This document shows positions 13,859-21,953 of a stretch of DNA of 47,578 nt, piece after piece. Position 1 is the stretch's first letter, and each line of letters starts with the position of its first letter. Where the stretch lies: assembly GCF_027257845.1 (NCBI RefSeq), contig NZ_JAPVOT010000023.1:1-47578 (forward strand). The letters run 5' to 3'. This DNA is from Alteromonas sp. BMJM2. GTDB taxonomy: Bacteria > Pseudomonadota > Gammaproteobacteria > Enterobacterales > Alteromonadaceae. Position numbers and translations under genes: made by a program. The notes under the pieces are model-generated. The model ran no database searches. It was not told where the DNA came from and was given only the letters and a program-made list of their open reading frames with translations.

Positions 13859-14992
13859 TTAGAAATAAATTCCAAGGTTAATATTGAGTCTGTGCGTGGT
13901 GTCTTGCAGGCCGCCGATGTCTAAGCCAATTCCTGGGCCACCGGAAAACCACATATTTTTGCCTCGAATGCTATCCACATACATGAATAATTTATCCCAT
14001 CCCACGCTACAGCCATTCACCCACTGAGATGAGTTTTTACCTGAGGCATCATCACCTTTAGCAAGACTGAACTCTGAGTAGCATGTCATTGACGATATAT
14101 TGTCAAAGTCGTATGGCACCGAGTAGATGAGGTTGGCCGAGTAGGTTTGTCCGTCTGCCGCAGCCAAAAAAGGAAAGGTAAACGAAGATAGCGCTAAACG
14201 ATCGTCAGCCTGACCTTCAGGCGCAGCTAAGTTGTATTCGTAATTGATATACTGAAGTTCTACCTTAACGTCATTTTGAGTATGACGCATGTGCAGGGCA
14301 TAGGCATTCATATCGCCACTGCTAGAGGTATCTAAGTTGAGAATATTACCATACTGATAAGACGCACCAATCTCAGTGGTAGCGCCTCTAATAAAACGGC
14401 CAGTGTAATTTGCACGCAAGTTATACTGTCCATCTTCTGAGTTTCTAAACTCACCATCGTCAGCAACATCGAAGGAATAGCGGCTAAACTTCGCAGCGTC
14501 GTTATATTCATCGTTCATGAAGTAGGCCGCCTGAAAATCCCAGTTGCCTCGCGTATGATTTATTTTAACGCCAGCATCGTAGTCGTCTTCAAACCCTAGG
14601 TAGTAATTGACTGAAAACCAGAAACTGTTACTGGCGAAGGGCTGTAAGCCAAAAGGCGTTTGCGTAATACCACCGGTAATCTCTGTACGATCGTTAAAGT
14701 GATAGGTTAGATCGGCAAAACGAACCGTATTGAAGTCGACATTTTCATACCAACGGTACTCCGCTTTATAACTAAATTGATCCGATTTACCAGCCACACC
14801 CAGTTTAAAGGATTCAAATTCAAAGCCGTCTCTAAAATCAGGGATAAGCCAGTCTTGATGCCCGTAGTTAACACGTGCATGACCAGAAAGAGTAAAAGGT
14901 AATTCGTCAGCTATCGCTGATGTGCAAATGCCGATAGAGCAGGCAATGCTAACACCGCCGATTATCGATAGCATTATGGGGAGTTTTTTCAT
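13859..14992 (-). CDS. Outer-membrane porin
   Basis: 377 residues. Signal peptide ends about residue 28 (CTSAIADE). The sequence FTLSGHARVNYGHQDWLIPD and repeated short amphipathic strands, with a final aromatic LNINLGIYF, mark a beta-barrel. The order of GITQTPFGLQPFASNSFWFS and NYYLGFEDDYDAGVKINHTR resembles porins of the phosphate-selective (OprP/OprO-like) type, but the substrate cannot be read from sequence. It is the first gene of a two-gene unit with the solute-binding protein downstream. Confidence 0.78.
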   Translation of the reverse strand: MKKLPIMLSIIGGVSIACSIGICTSAIADELPFTLSGHARVNYGHQDWLIPDFRDGFEFESFKLGVAGKSDQFSYKAEYRWYENVDFNTVRFADLTYHFNDRTEITGGITQTPFGLQPFASNSFWFSVNYYLGFEDDYDAGVKINHTRGNWDFQAAYFMNDEYNDAAKFSRYSFDVADDGEFRNSEDGQYNLRANYTGRFIRGATTEIGASYQYGNILNLDTSSSGDMNAYALHMRHTQNDVKVELQYINYEYNLAAPEGQADDRLALSSFTFPFLAAADGQTYSANLIYSVPYDFDNISSMTCYSEFSLAKGDDASGKNSSQWVNGCSVGWDKLFMYVDSIRGKNMWFSGGPGIGLDIGGLQDTTHRLNINLGIYF

Positions 14993-15404
14993 TGCAGTTC
15001 CTACAAGTAAATTGGCGAAACAAGAGAGAAGAAGGCTTACGAAAGGTGTTTTTGATTACCTAGCTTTCAAAAAATAATTCTACGCCGAGAGATTTTCAGC
15101 CATGGTATCAGCCCTTCTCAAACCTTACAAAAATATAGCGTTGCTCATGTACCTTTTTACACTTAAACCCTACGCTGTGAAAACAATTGATACTGCATAC
15201 TAAAACTTATTGCTGTACGTCAAAGTCATAGGCGCAAAGCGCCCACTCTTGCCATCTTTATATCTTACATTCCGTCGTGTTATGTTTATAACGCTGAACT
15301 GAAGCCGTTTCTTTTTTATCAAACTTCAAACGCACTTTTATCAATTTTTAGTGTCTGAAGCTTCTCGATGCAGTCTGCCACCGCGCAATGAAAGAGGTAA
15401 AACA
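14993..15404. other. Intergenic control region between divergent genes
   Basis: About 410 bases upstream of the porin operon (minus) and the small membrane protein (plus). It is AT-rich, with no gene, tRNA or terminator that I can support. An upstream GTG at 15351 is in frame with the next gene but has no ribosome-binding site. Promoters for both genes must lie here, but I could not fix them. Confidence 0.4.
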
Positions 15405-15716
15405 ATGCACGCTATGAAACGCTCAATCCTTGCAGATATTGCTGCAATTGCTGCTATTGCTGCACTTATTGCGATAACTTTTTACTGGATTGAAGCGCGA
15501 AGAGAAGTCATTATTTTATGCGACAATTTCTACCCTGGCATATCAAAAGCCAATGTAGAGCGTCAGTTGAACACCGCTGAACTTTTAACGTGGCGTACGG
15601 AATTTGTCGCTAACGGCAGCAAAATAGAAGTGTCCAGTCCGCTTCATTTTGGCATTATGCAGTGCAACATTAGTTTTAATAAACAAGACATCGTTTGGAG
15701 TGCCACACTCGAGTAG
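15405..15716 (+). CDS. Small single-pass membrane protein, unknown
   Basis: 103 residues from ATG 15405, chosen because AGAGGT precedes it and the reading begins with MHAMKRSILADIAA. Residues 7-27 are one hydrophobic helix (IAAIAAIAALIAITFYWIE), followed by a periplasmic or cytoplasmic domain that contains two Cys (LCDNFYPGIS and MQCNISF). No family recognised. It stands alone. Confidence 0.6.
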   Translation: MHAMKRSILADIAAIAAIAALIAITFYWIEARREVIILCDNFYPGISKANVERQLNTAELLTWRTEFVANGSKIEVSSPLHFGIMQCNISFNKQDIVWSATLE

Positions 15717-15955
15717 GCACCAACCAATTAATGTGCGATTTACTACGGCCATCTTATGCCTAGCATTGAAAAGTTGTCACAAATTGGTGCAACGTTTACA
15801 TCGCCGCAACACACTGTTTACGCATGAGATAAGAGTCGTAAAGGCAGGCATACCATTCGCTGATTTGACGATGTAAAGTTACCCCCTCCCCTCTATATTC
15901 CCACTTGCTGTAAACGTACAATTACATTGTGTATTCTCAACGCAAGCTATCAATC

Positions 15956-16684
15956 ATGCAAAAACCAAATCACAGTGTCATCGAAGACGTATTCGCTTTA
16001 GTTAGCGCGGGTTTATTTGTTGCGTTTGGCGTGTTCTTATTCCAATCTCAAGACTTAATGGTAGGCGGTGCTGCAGGTTTAGCATTATTAGGTACCTACT
16101 CAGTGGATATAGATTTTGGCGTACTTTTCTTTCTCATCAATATTCCCTTTTATGCTTTAGCGTGGACGCAAATAAGTAAGCGATTCACTATAAATACCTT
16201 TATTTCTGTTACCACGGTATCGGTGCTTACTGAGCAAATTCCAGCCTTTGTTGATATAAGCCATGTAAACCCATTTTTTGCTGCGATATTTGGCGGCATC
16301 CTCATTGGTGTGGGTATGCTAATGATGTTTCGCCATAGCTCTAGCTTAGGGGGTATCGGCATTATGGCGTTCTTTTTACAACAGCGCTTTAATATCCGTG
16401 CTGGCTTTTTCCAGTTAACCGTAGATAGCGTCATACTGCTATGCGCCCTACAGTTTATAGAGTGGCACCTTGTTCTGATCTCTATTCTTGCTGCGCTTTG
16501 CCTAAACATGGTGATTTCGCTTAATCATCGCCCCGAGCGTTACGCGCCGGTATCAAAAAACAAGAACATCAGTAAAAGTGTGAGTAGCGCTGATGCTGAC
16601 AACACCGCGCGCTCGGCTGAACAAAATATTTCTCATAGTAATAATGAGCATTTAGACAACGGATTGCACCCTCAAAACAGCTAG
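15956..16684 (+). CDS. YitT-family membrane protein
   Basis: 242 residues from ATG 15956 (a GTG at 15929 in frame lacks a ribosome-binding site). Five or six membrane helices: ALVSAGLFVAFGVFLFQSQD, GGAAGLALLGTYSVDIDFGV, then NPFFAAIFGGILIGVGMLMM and SSSLGGIGIMAFFLQQR. The GG-x-AGLA-x-LL and SSLGGxGIMA motifs are those of the YitT/DUF161 family, whose function is unsettled. The C-terminal 40 residues are polar, low-complexity and cytoplasmic. A terminator follows at 16760. Confidence 0.82.
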   Translation: MQKPNHSVIEDVFALVSAGLFVAFGVFLFQSQDLMVGGAAGLALLGTYSVDIDFGVLFFLINIPFYALAWTQISKRFTINTFISVTTVSVLTEQIPAFVDISHVNPFFAAIFGGILIGVGMLMMFRHSSSLGGIGIMAFFLQQRFNIRAGFFQLTVDSVILLCALQFIEWHLVLISILAALCLNMVISLNHRPERYAPVSKNKNISKSVSSADADNTARSAEQNISHSNNEHLDNGLHPQNS

Positions 16685-16759
16685 TGTGAACGTAAGAGTT
16701 TGACAGGGCTCTTTTGGTCTGCCTATTTTTAGCTGGTTTGCACCTATCGCGCGTAAAAG

Positions 16760-16796
16760 AAAAGCCCGATTGACTCACATCAATCGGGCTTTTTTG
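16760..16796 (+). terminator. Rho-independent terminator (bidirectional)
   Basis: AGCCCGATTGA and TCAATCGGGCT pair as an 11-base stem with a CTCACA-type loop, followed by TTTTTT on the plus strand and preceded by AAAA. It ends yitT transcription and could also end the small minus-strand gene at 16815. Confidence 0.9.
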
Positions 16797-16814
16797 AATC
16801 ACTTATTTGTATCT

Positions 16815-16928
16815 TTACCGCTTAGGTACGTTGGCGTCAACTTTAGCTACTGCTTCTTTTTTAGCAGGCGTTGGTGGACGACTTACCGCACCACGGTTCA
16901 CTCTCGGTCTTGAAAACGAAGTACGCAT
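16815..16928 (-). CDS. Possible small basic protein, 37 residues
   Basis: On the minus strand ATG 16928, preceded by GTGAGG, opens a 37-codon frame: MRTSFSRPRVNRGAVSRPPT then PAKKEAVAKVDANVPKR. It is rich in Arg, Lys, Pro and Ala and has no membrane segment. The clear ribosome-binding site, lack of rare codons and a shared terminator at 16760-16796 support it, but it is short and I do not recognise it. It could bind nucleic acid or the ribosome; that is a guess from charge only. Confidence 0.5.
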   Translation of the reverse strand: MRTSFSRPRVNRGAVSRPPTPAKKEAVAKVDANVPKR

Positions 16929-17166
16929 ACAAACCTCACTTATGAGTATTGGCAACGATGCTGATAATGAAACATTCATTTCACACGTTCATTGCCCGGC
17001 ACATTATAGGCACAAGGTAGGCTAAAGCGCCTCATTCTTTCGTTGAATAGTTATTAATAATATTTTAGCTATTCGCTGTATAATACTGTTTCTGTGAAGA
17101 AAAGAGCTTATAAAAAATCGAGCAGCAAGTGCCTAAAAAAACGGATACACCGGCATACTCAACAGA

Positions 17167-18249
17167 TTAAGCGTACCTCACAATGCGCGGAACGCGACTA
17201 GATACACGCGTCATCAGCTCATAATCGATTGTGCCCGCACAATCGGCCACTTCGCTGATAGAAATATTTTCACCCCACAACTCTACCGTATCGCCCGTGG
17301 TAACATTATTAATGTGAGTTACGTCAATGGTTATCATATCCATGGATACCCGACCTACAAGCGAGGCGCGCTGCCCTCTTATCATCACGGGCGTGCCATT
17401 AGGGCAGTGTCGTGGGTAGCCGTCGGCATAACCTATTCCCACTGTGGCAATTTTACTTGGTTTATGGGCACGCCATGTCTGCCCGTAACCTACCCCTTCA
17501 CCTTCATCGATATCTCGAAGGGCAATTACACTAGAGCGCAAGGTCATTGCAGGGAATAACGGCACCTTCGAGCTAATGAAAGATTGAGTAGACACCTTTC
17601 CACCATAAACACCGAGCCCTAACCGATTCCAATGCCCTTGAGATTGTGGCCAGTTCACGCTTGCTGGCGAGTTTGCTAGGCTAACTGGTAGCGATAACGA
17701 CGCCACTTTGTTTTCAAACCTAGCCATTTGGATAGCGGTGAAGTCGTTATCTGGGTCGTCGGCGCTGGCAAAATGCGTAACCAGATTGGTTTCTTGTGTA
17801 AGTAAACTGTGGTTTTGAGCCACCACCTCTTCAATGTCATTGACAGAAAATCCTAACCGGTGCATGCCGCTATCGACTTTTAACCAGATATGAGGGCGAT
17901 TAGACGCTTCACATTTTTGCATCCACTGCAGCTGTTCATAGGAATGCATCACCAGAATACAGTCATATTGCGCTGCCATCGCGCACTCTTTGGCTTGATG
18001 TGCACCTTCAAGCACGACTATTGGCACAGTGATGCCAGCCTCTCTTAATGCCACCGCCTCTTCAATAATAGCAACTGCAAAGCGCGGCGACACGTGCTGC
18101 AGAATGCGTGCAACATTAATAGCACCATGGCCATAGGCATCGGCTTTAATCACTGCCATAGACTGGCTGTGTTTTGCCATAGACGACAATGTTTTGAAAT
18201 TTCGAAGTACGGCGTCTGCGTGGATGATGGCTTGAGTTTGACGGCTCAC
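17167..18249 (-). CDS. alr: Alanine racemase
   Basis: 360 residues, PLP-dependent fold-type III. AVIKADAYGHGA at residues 32-43 carries the PLP lysine (K35). GVGYGQTWRA in the C-terminal half contains the second catalytic Tyr, and HLIWLKVDSGMHRLGFS-like blocks (WLKVDSGMHRLGF) bind PLP. It makes D-alanine for peptidoglycan, or breaks it down when D-alanine is recovered. It lies next to murQ, namZ and nagZ, which suits a role in wall recycling, but it is transcribed from the opposite strand. Confidence 0.96.
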   Translation of the reverse strand: MSRQTQAIIHADAVLRNFKTLSSMAKHSQSMAVIKADAYGHGAINVARILQHVSPRFAVAIIEEAVALREAGITVPIVVLEGAHQAKECAMAAQYDCILVMHSYEQLQWMQKCEASNRPHIWLKVDSGMHRLGFSVNDIEEVVAQNHSLLTQETNLVTHFASADDPDNDFTAIQMARFENKVASLSLPVSLANSPASVNWPQSQGHWNRLGLGVYGGKVSTQSFISSKVPLFPAMTLRSSVIALRDIDEGEGVGYGQTWRAHKPSKIATVGIGYADGYPRHCPNGTPVMIRGQRASLVGRVSMDMITIDVTHINNVTTGDTVELWGENISISEVADCAGTIDYELMTRVSSRVPRIVRYA

Positions 18250-18504
18250 AGATTAACTCTCACTGCTCAAAAAGGTTGCTAATCACAATATAATCACTTT
18301 CTGACGATATTTAACGAAGTCGATTATATCATGAGTTAAACAATACCGCGTTTGTCTTTACCCGTGGTTTACAGCCTATTGCTTTTGCATTTATGCATAT
18401 AAAAAGCGGGCGTTCTTAGGTACCGTTGAACAAACGTTTTACCTTTGGATAAATGTCGTTATTCTAAGCCCTGTGTTTCTGATTTTTTACTAGAGTATTT
18501 TCCC

Positions 18505-19482
18505 ATGCCGTTGCCACAGTCATCTTCTTCTCATTCCCTTATCTACGATTTAGCGCGTATTGTATCTGAGGGTAGAAACCCAGACACCCTCGATATAGAT
18601 ACCCTTTCAACTGTTGATGTGCTTTCAAGAATAAATGCTGAAGATGCCAAAGTAGCGACGAGCGTAGCCACGCAAATACCCGCCATTGCACAAACTGTGG
18701 ATGCAGCAACGCGAAGCATTAAGGCAGGCGGCAGACTCATTTACATTGGCGCGGGTACTAGCGGTAGATTGGGTATTTTGGACGCGGTTGAATGTAGACC
18801 GACGTTTAGCGTGCCCGATTCGCTGGTAGTGGGAATTATTGCAGGCGGTGACGACGCCATAGTTCACGCAGTTGAAGGCGCTGAAGACAACAAAGCAGCA
18901 GGCAAAGACGACTTGGTTGCCATATCGCTTACTCCAGAAGATACCGTAGTTGGCATTTCGGCAAGTGGCCGTACACCTTACGTAAGCGGTGCATTAACTT
19001 ATGCCAGCGAGCTTGGTTGCACAACCGCCGCGATTGCCTGCAGTCCTGACGCCGCCATTTTTGAGCCTGCCGCCATTGCAATATGCCCCGTGGTTGGGCC
19101 TGAGGTATTAACAGGCAGTACACGAATGAAGTCGGGCACCGCACAAAAAATGATCCTTAATATGATAAGCACCGCCACTATGGTCAAGTTGGGTAAAACC
19201 TATGAAAACCTGATGGTGGATGTAAACGCAACGAATGAAAAATTGAAAGCTCGAGCGTGTCGTATTGTAATGCAAGCCACCGAATGCGATGAAGCTACAG
19301 CCGTGCAGGCCCTCGATGCCTGCGGCAATAAAGCTAAAGTAGCCATTCTCATGGTACTGACTAACACCACTGCTGAACAAGCGGCGCAAGGCCTTAGCGA
19401 TCACAACGGGTACCTAAGAAATGCTGTCAAAGCCAATCCTTCAAGCGAATTAACTTCGCAGCCGGATAACAAGACCATATAA
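18505..19482 (+). CDS. murQ: N-acetylmuramic acid 6-phosphate etherase
   Basis: 325 residues from ATG 18505; an upstream TTG at 18445 adds 20 residues that do not look conserved. SIS-domain enzyme: LIYIGAGTSGRLGILDAVEC, then GGDDAIVHAVEGAEDN with the catalytic Glu, and VLTGSTRMKSGTAQKMILNM. It splits the lactyl ether of MurNAc-6-phosphate to give GlcNAc-6-phosphate and D-lactate in the cytoplasm. The C-terminal UBA-like helix (DEATAVQALDACGNKAKVAI) is present. It precedes namZ on the same strand, but 205 bases lie between. Confidence 0.96.
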   Translation: MPLPQSSSSHSLIYDLARIVSEGRNPDTLDIDTLSTVDVLSRINAEDAKVATSVATQIPAIAQTVDAATRSIKAGGRLIYIGAGTSGRLGILDAVECRPTFSVPDSLVVGIIAGGDDAIVHAVEGAEDNKAAGKDDLVAISLTPEDTVVGISASGRTPYVSGALTYASELGCTTAAIACSPDAAIFEPAAIAICPVVGPEVLTGSTRMKSGTAQKMILNMISTATMVKLGKTYENLMVDVNATNEKLKARACRIVMQATECDEATAVQALDACGNKAKVAILMVLTNTTAEQAAQGLSDHNGYLRNAVKANPSSELTSQPDNKTI

Positions 19483-19499
19483 ACGCAGTGGTTGTGGTC

Positions 19500-19550
19500 T
19501 AGCGCATTGAGAATAGAGAGTAGCGCATTGAGCATTGGCTATTCTCAATG
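19500..19550 (+). repeat. Inverted and direct repeat after murQ
   Basis: CATTGAGAATAG (19505-19516) and CTATTCTCAATG (19539-19550) are perfect 12-base inverted arms. Inside them, TAGCGCATTGAG occurs twice (19499 and 19521 regions). A hairpin with a 22-base loop can form. There is no T run, so it is not a standard terminator; it may stabilise the murQ mRNA end. Confidence 0.6.
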
Positions 19551-19687
19551 GGCTGTTCAGATGGCATATCCGACCTGGCTACCTAACATGCACGATATTG
19601 TTAGAATGAAAGAGATACGCCGCTATTAATAAAAGCCATTAATTAAAGCTATTAGTAAAAGCTAGCAATGGCAAAAAGGGAGCCACA

Positions 19688-21199
19688 ATGAGAGAAATTA
19701 TCACGCCAAAAGACTTCTTACGGTTTGTTATTTCGGTTTTTCACAACGGCCTCAAGTACACAAGCCTATGCTTGGGGTCTTGTTTAGGATTATGTTTAGG
19801 AATGGGGATTTCCTTTAACGCTTCGGCAGAGGCGTTAAAAGTTGGCGCTGAACAGTTTGATGCCTATGTACCCTTATTAACAGATAAGCGCGTTGCGTTA
19901 GTTGTAAACCAAAGCGCCTTAGTGTCTTATCCAGAACCACTCAATAGCCTTGATGCTACCCCTAATTCGGCGGACTCTCATGGGGTCAGTTCATCTTCAT
20001 CAGGTACCCAGCATTTACTAGATGCGTTGCTAAATCGCAATATCAATGTGGTAAGTATTATGTCTCCCGAGCATGGTTTTAGAGGAGACAAGGACGCAGG
20101 AGAGAAAGTAGACAGCAACACCGACATTCAAACGGGCTTACCCATTCACTCCTTATATGGCACAACCAAAAAGCCCACTGCAGCGATGTTAGAAAATATC
20201 GACACCGTGGTTTTCGACATACAGGATGTGGGGGTGCGCTTCTATACCTACCTCAGTACTCTACATTACGTTATTGAGGCCGCATTTGAGCAAGGCATTG
20301 ATGTAATTGTGCTTGATAGACCCAATCCGAATATCGCCTATGTCGATGGGCCAATTCTTACACCGCCTTTCACCTCATTTATTGGTATGCATCCTATTCC
20401 CGTACTTCATGGAATGACGCTAGGTGAACTTGCCAACATGATAGTGGGAGAGGGTTGGTTAGGCACTGATAAACGCGCAAAGCTAACGATTGTCCCCGTG
20501 GCAAATTACACCCGAACCACTTCCTATTCGCTTCCCACAGCGCCCAGCCCAAACCTTCCAAATGATAGTGCGATTCGGCTGTACCCTACTCTGTGCTTTT
20601 TTGAGGGTACATCGGTGAGCATTGGACGTGGGACTGACCTGCCGTTTCAACTTATTGGTCACCCAATTGCGAAGTTAGGCAGCAGCCGTATTGAGGTAAA
20701 TGCCAACCGAGGAGCGTCTAACCCGAAGCACAAAGATCGCACATTGTTTGCTAAAATTCTTGCTCCTGAGCCTAATGTTCTCGACTCTTATGATACTGAG
20801 TTTTCACACTTGAAAAACACTAAAACTGAGAAGCAAATATCAACGTTAAAGGCGGAGAAAAGCGCCTCCCCAAAACCGAGTTCAAAAGAGCTAAAAACAG
20901 ACGATAAATACGCCGAAAAAGCAGCACTTAAAAACACAAAATTAAGCTCAATTAGCGGGCTGCATATTCAAACTCTGTTAGACACATTTAATATGGTTAA
21001 ACCCACTGGCGAACCCTTTTTCACTCGCCCGCACTTTTTCGATAAATTGGCGGGTAGTTCTTCGTTAAGAGAAAGCATTCTAGCAGGTAAAAACGCAGAT
21101 GAAATTCATGCGACATGGCAGGCAGGCCTTGTCAATTTCAAGGCGCAACGTGAACCCTATTTACTGTACTCTGAGCACACCCTACATGACTCAAAATAA
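19688..21199 (+). CDS. namZ: Exo-beta-N-acetylmuramidase NamZ (DUF1343)
   Basis: 503 residues. An N-terminal hydrophobic segment (about 28-48, LGSCLGLCLGMGISF) ends at NASAEALKVG, so it is exported. GKRVALVVNQSAL-like, SPEHGFRGDKDAGEKVDSN, FDIQDVGVRFYTYLSTLHYV and IVLDRPNPN are the DUF1343 blocks. B. subtilis NamZ (YbbC) of this family is known to remove terminal MurNAc from wall fragments. Near residues 358-420 it has an added, low-complexity Lys/Ser-rich insert (NTKTEKQISTLKAEKSASPK). It lies close to murQ and nagZ and should supply MurNAc to them. Confidence 0.88.
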   Translation: MREIITPKDFLRFVISVFHNGLKYTSLCLGSCLGLCLGMGISFNASAEALKVGAEQFDAYVPLLTDKRVALVVNQSALVSYPEPLNSLDATPNSADSHGVSSSSSGTQHLLDALLNRNINVVSIMSPEHGFRGDKDAGEKVDSNTDIQTGLPIHSLYGTTKKPTAAMLENIDTVVFDIQDVGVRFYTYLSTLHYVIEAAFEQGIDVIVLDRPNPNIAYVDGPILTPPFTSFIGMHPIPVLHGMTLGELANMIVGEGWLGTDKRAKLTIVPVANYTRTTSYSLPTAPSPNLPNDSAIRLYPTLCFFEGTSVSIGRGTDLPFQLIGHPIAKLGSSRIEVNANRGASNPKHKDRTLFAKILAPEPNVLDSYDTEFSHLKNTKTEKQISTLKAEKSASPKPSSKELKTDDKYAEKAALKNTKLSSISGLHIQTLLDTFNMVKPTGEPFFTRPHFFDKLAGSSSLRESILAGKNADEIHATWQAGLVNFKAQREPYLLYSEHTLHDSK

Positions 21200-21953
21200 A
21201 GTTAGCAACTGCTTACTAACTAAAAGTCTTGGAAGTTGAAATTAATGCTATCCTCGCATTAATTAAAAGAAACTGGTTTGTGACAGCTTTAGCGTATTTT
21301 TATACTTTGCGGCATCAGTTGTTCATGTATCTTTTTAAAAGCCTTACTATAAAAATACATTGAGATTAGTAAGCGCTCACATATAAATTTAAATTAATAC
21401 GCATCTTGTGTTAGCTAAAGGGCTTGATTGAACATAATTTAAGATGTTGTTTGAAAGAAAACGTCACTCGCATTAGTCATTCAGTAGAACTGAATCAACA
21501 GTGTTATGCTGTAAAGAACATAGCAATATACAGCGTAAATTTTGACTTATTTCTTGGGAAAAACTTTATAAAATTTACCTTAAGATAACGCGTTAGATGT
21601 CTAAAAACGTTGTTAGCGAGTACTTACAGACTGCTGACTTTTGCAGTGATTTCGGCATGCTTGTCTAACCTTTTTACTTTCGTATTTACTGAGTAATTTA
21701 TAGGCCTATTTATTCACAAGTTGAGGTAAGCGTTAAACTCATTTTTGCTTCTGTTTTTGCCATTGTATTTACCCTAACTTTTGCTCTAATTCTTGCCCAC
21801 TTTCCAGCTTACTGTTCACCCTATTTTGCGCCCTAGTTTTTACTCTATTTTTCGCTCTAATTTTTGCCTTACTTTTTCCTTCTTGCCTGCCCAGTTTTCA
21901 GCCCTTCTGTTAGCGCTAACATTAATAATGGGCACGGATATAAAACAGTATTG
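21200..21953. other. Gene-free stretch with degenerate pyrimidine-rich repeats
   Basis: Between the convergent namZ and nagZ stops. The first 500 bases are AT-rich with nothing I can name. From about 21740 to 21900 the plus strand repeats a degenerate unit like TTTTTGCTCTAATT (TTTTGCTCTAATTCTTGCCC, TTTTTCGCTCTAATTTTTGCC). Frames crossing it are not convincing genes. No clear terminator was seen. Confidence 0.5.
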
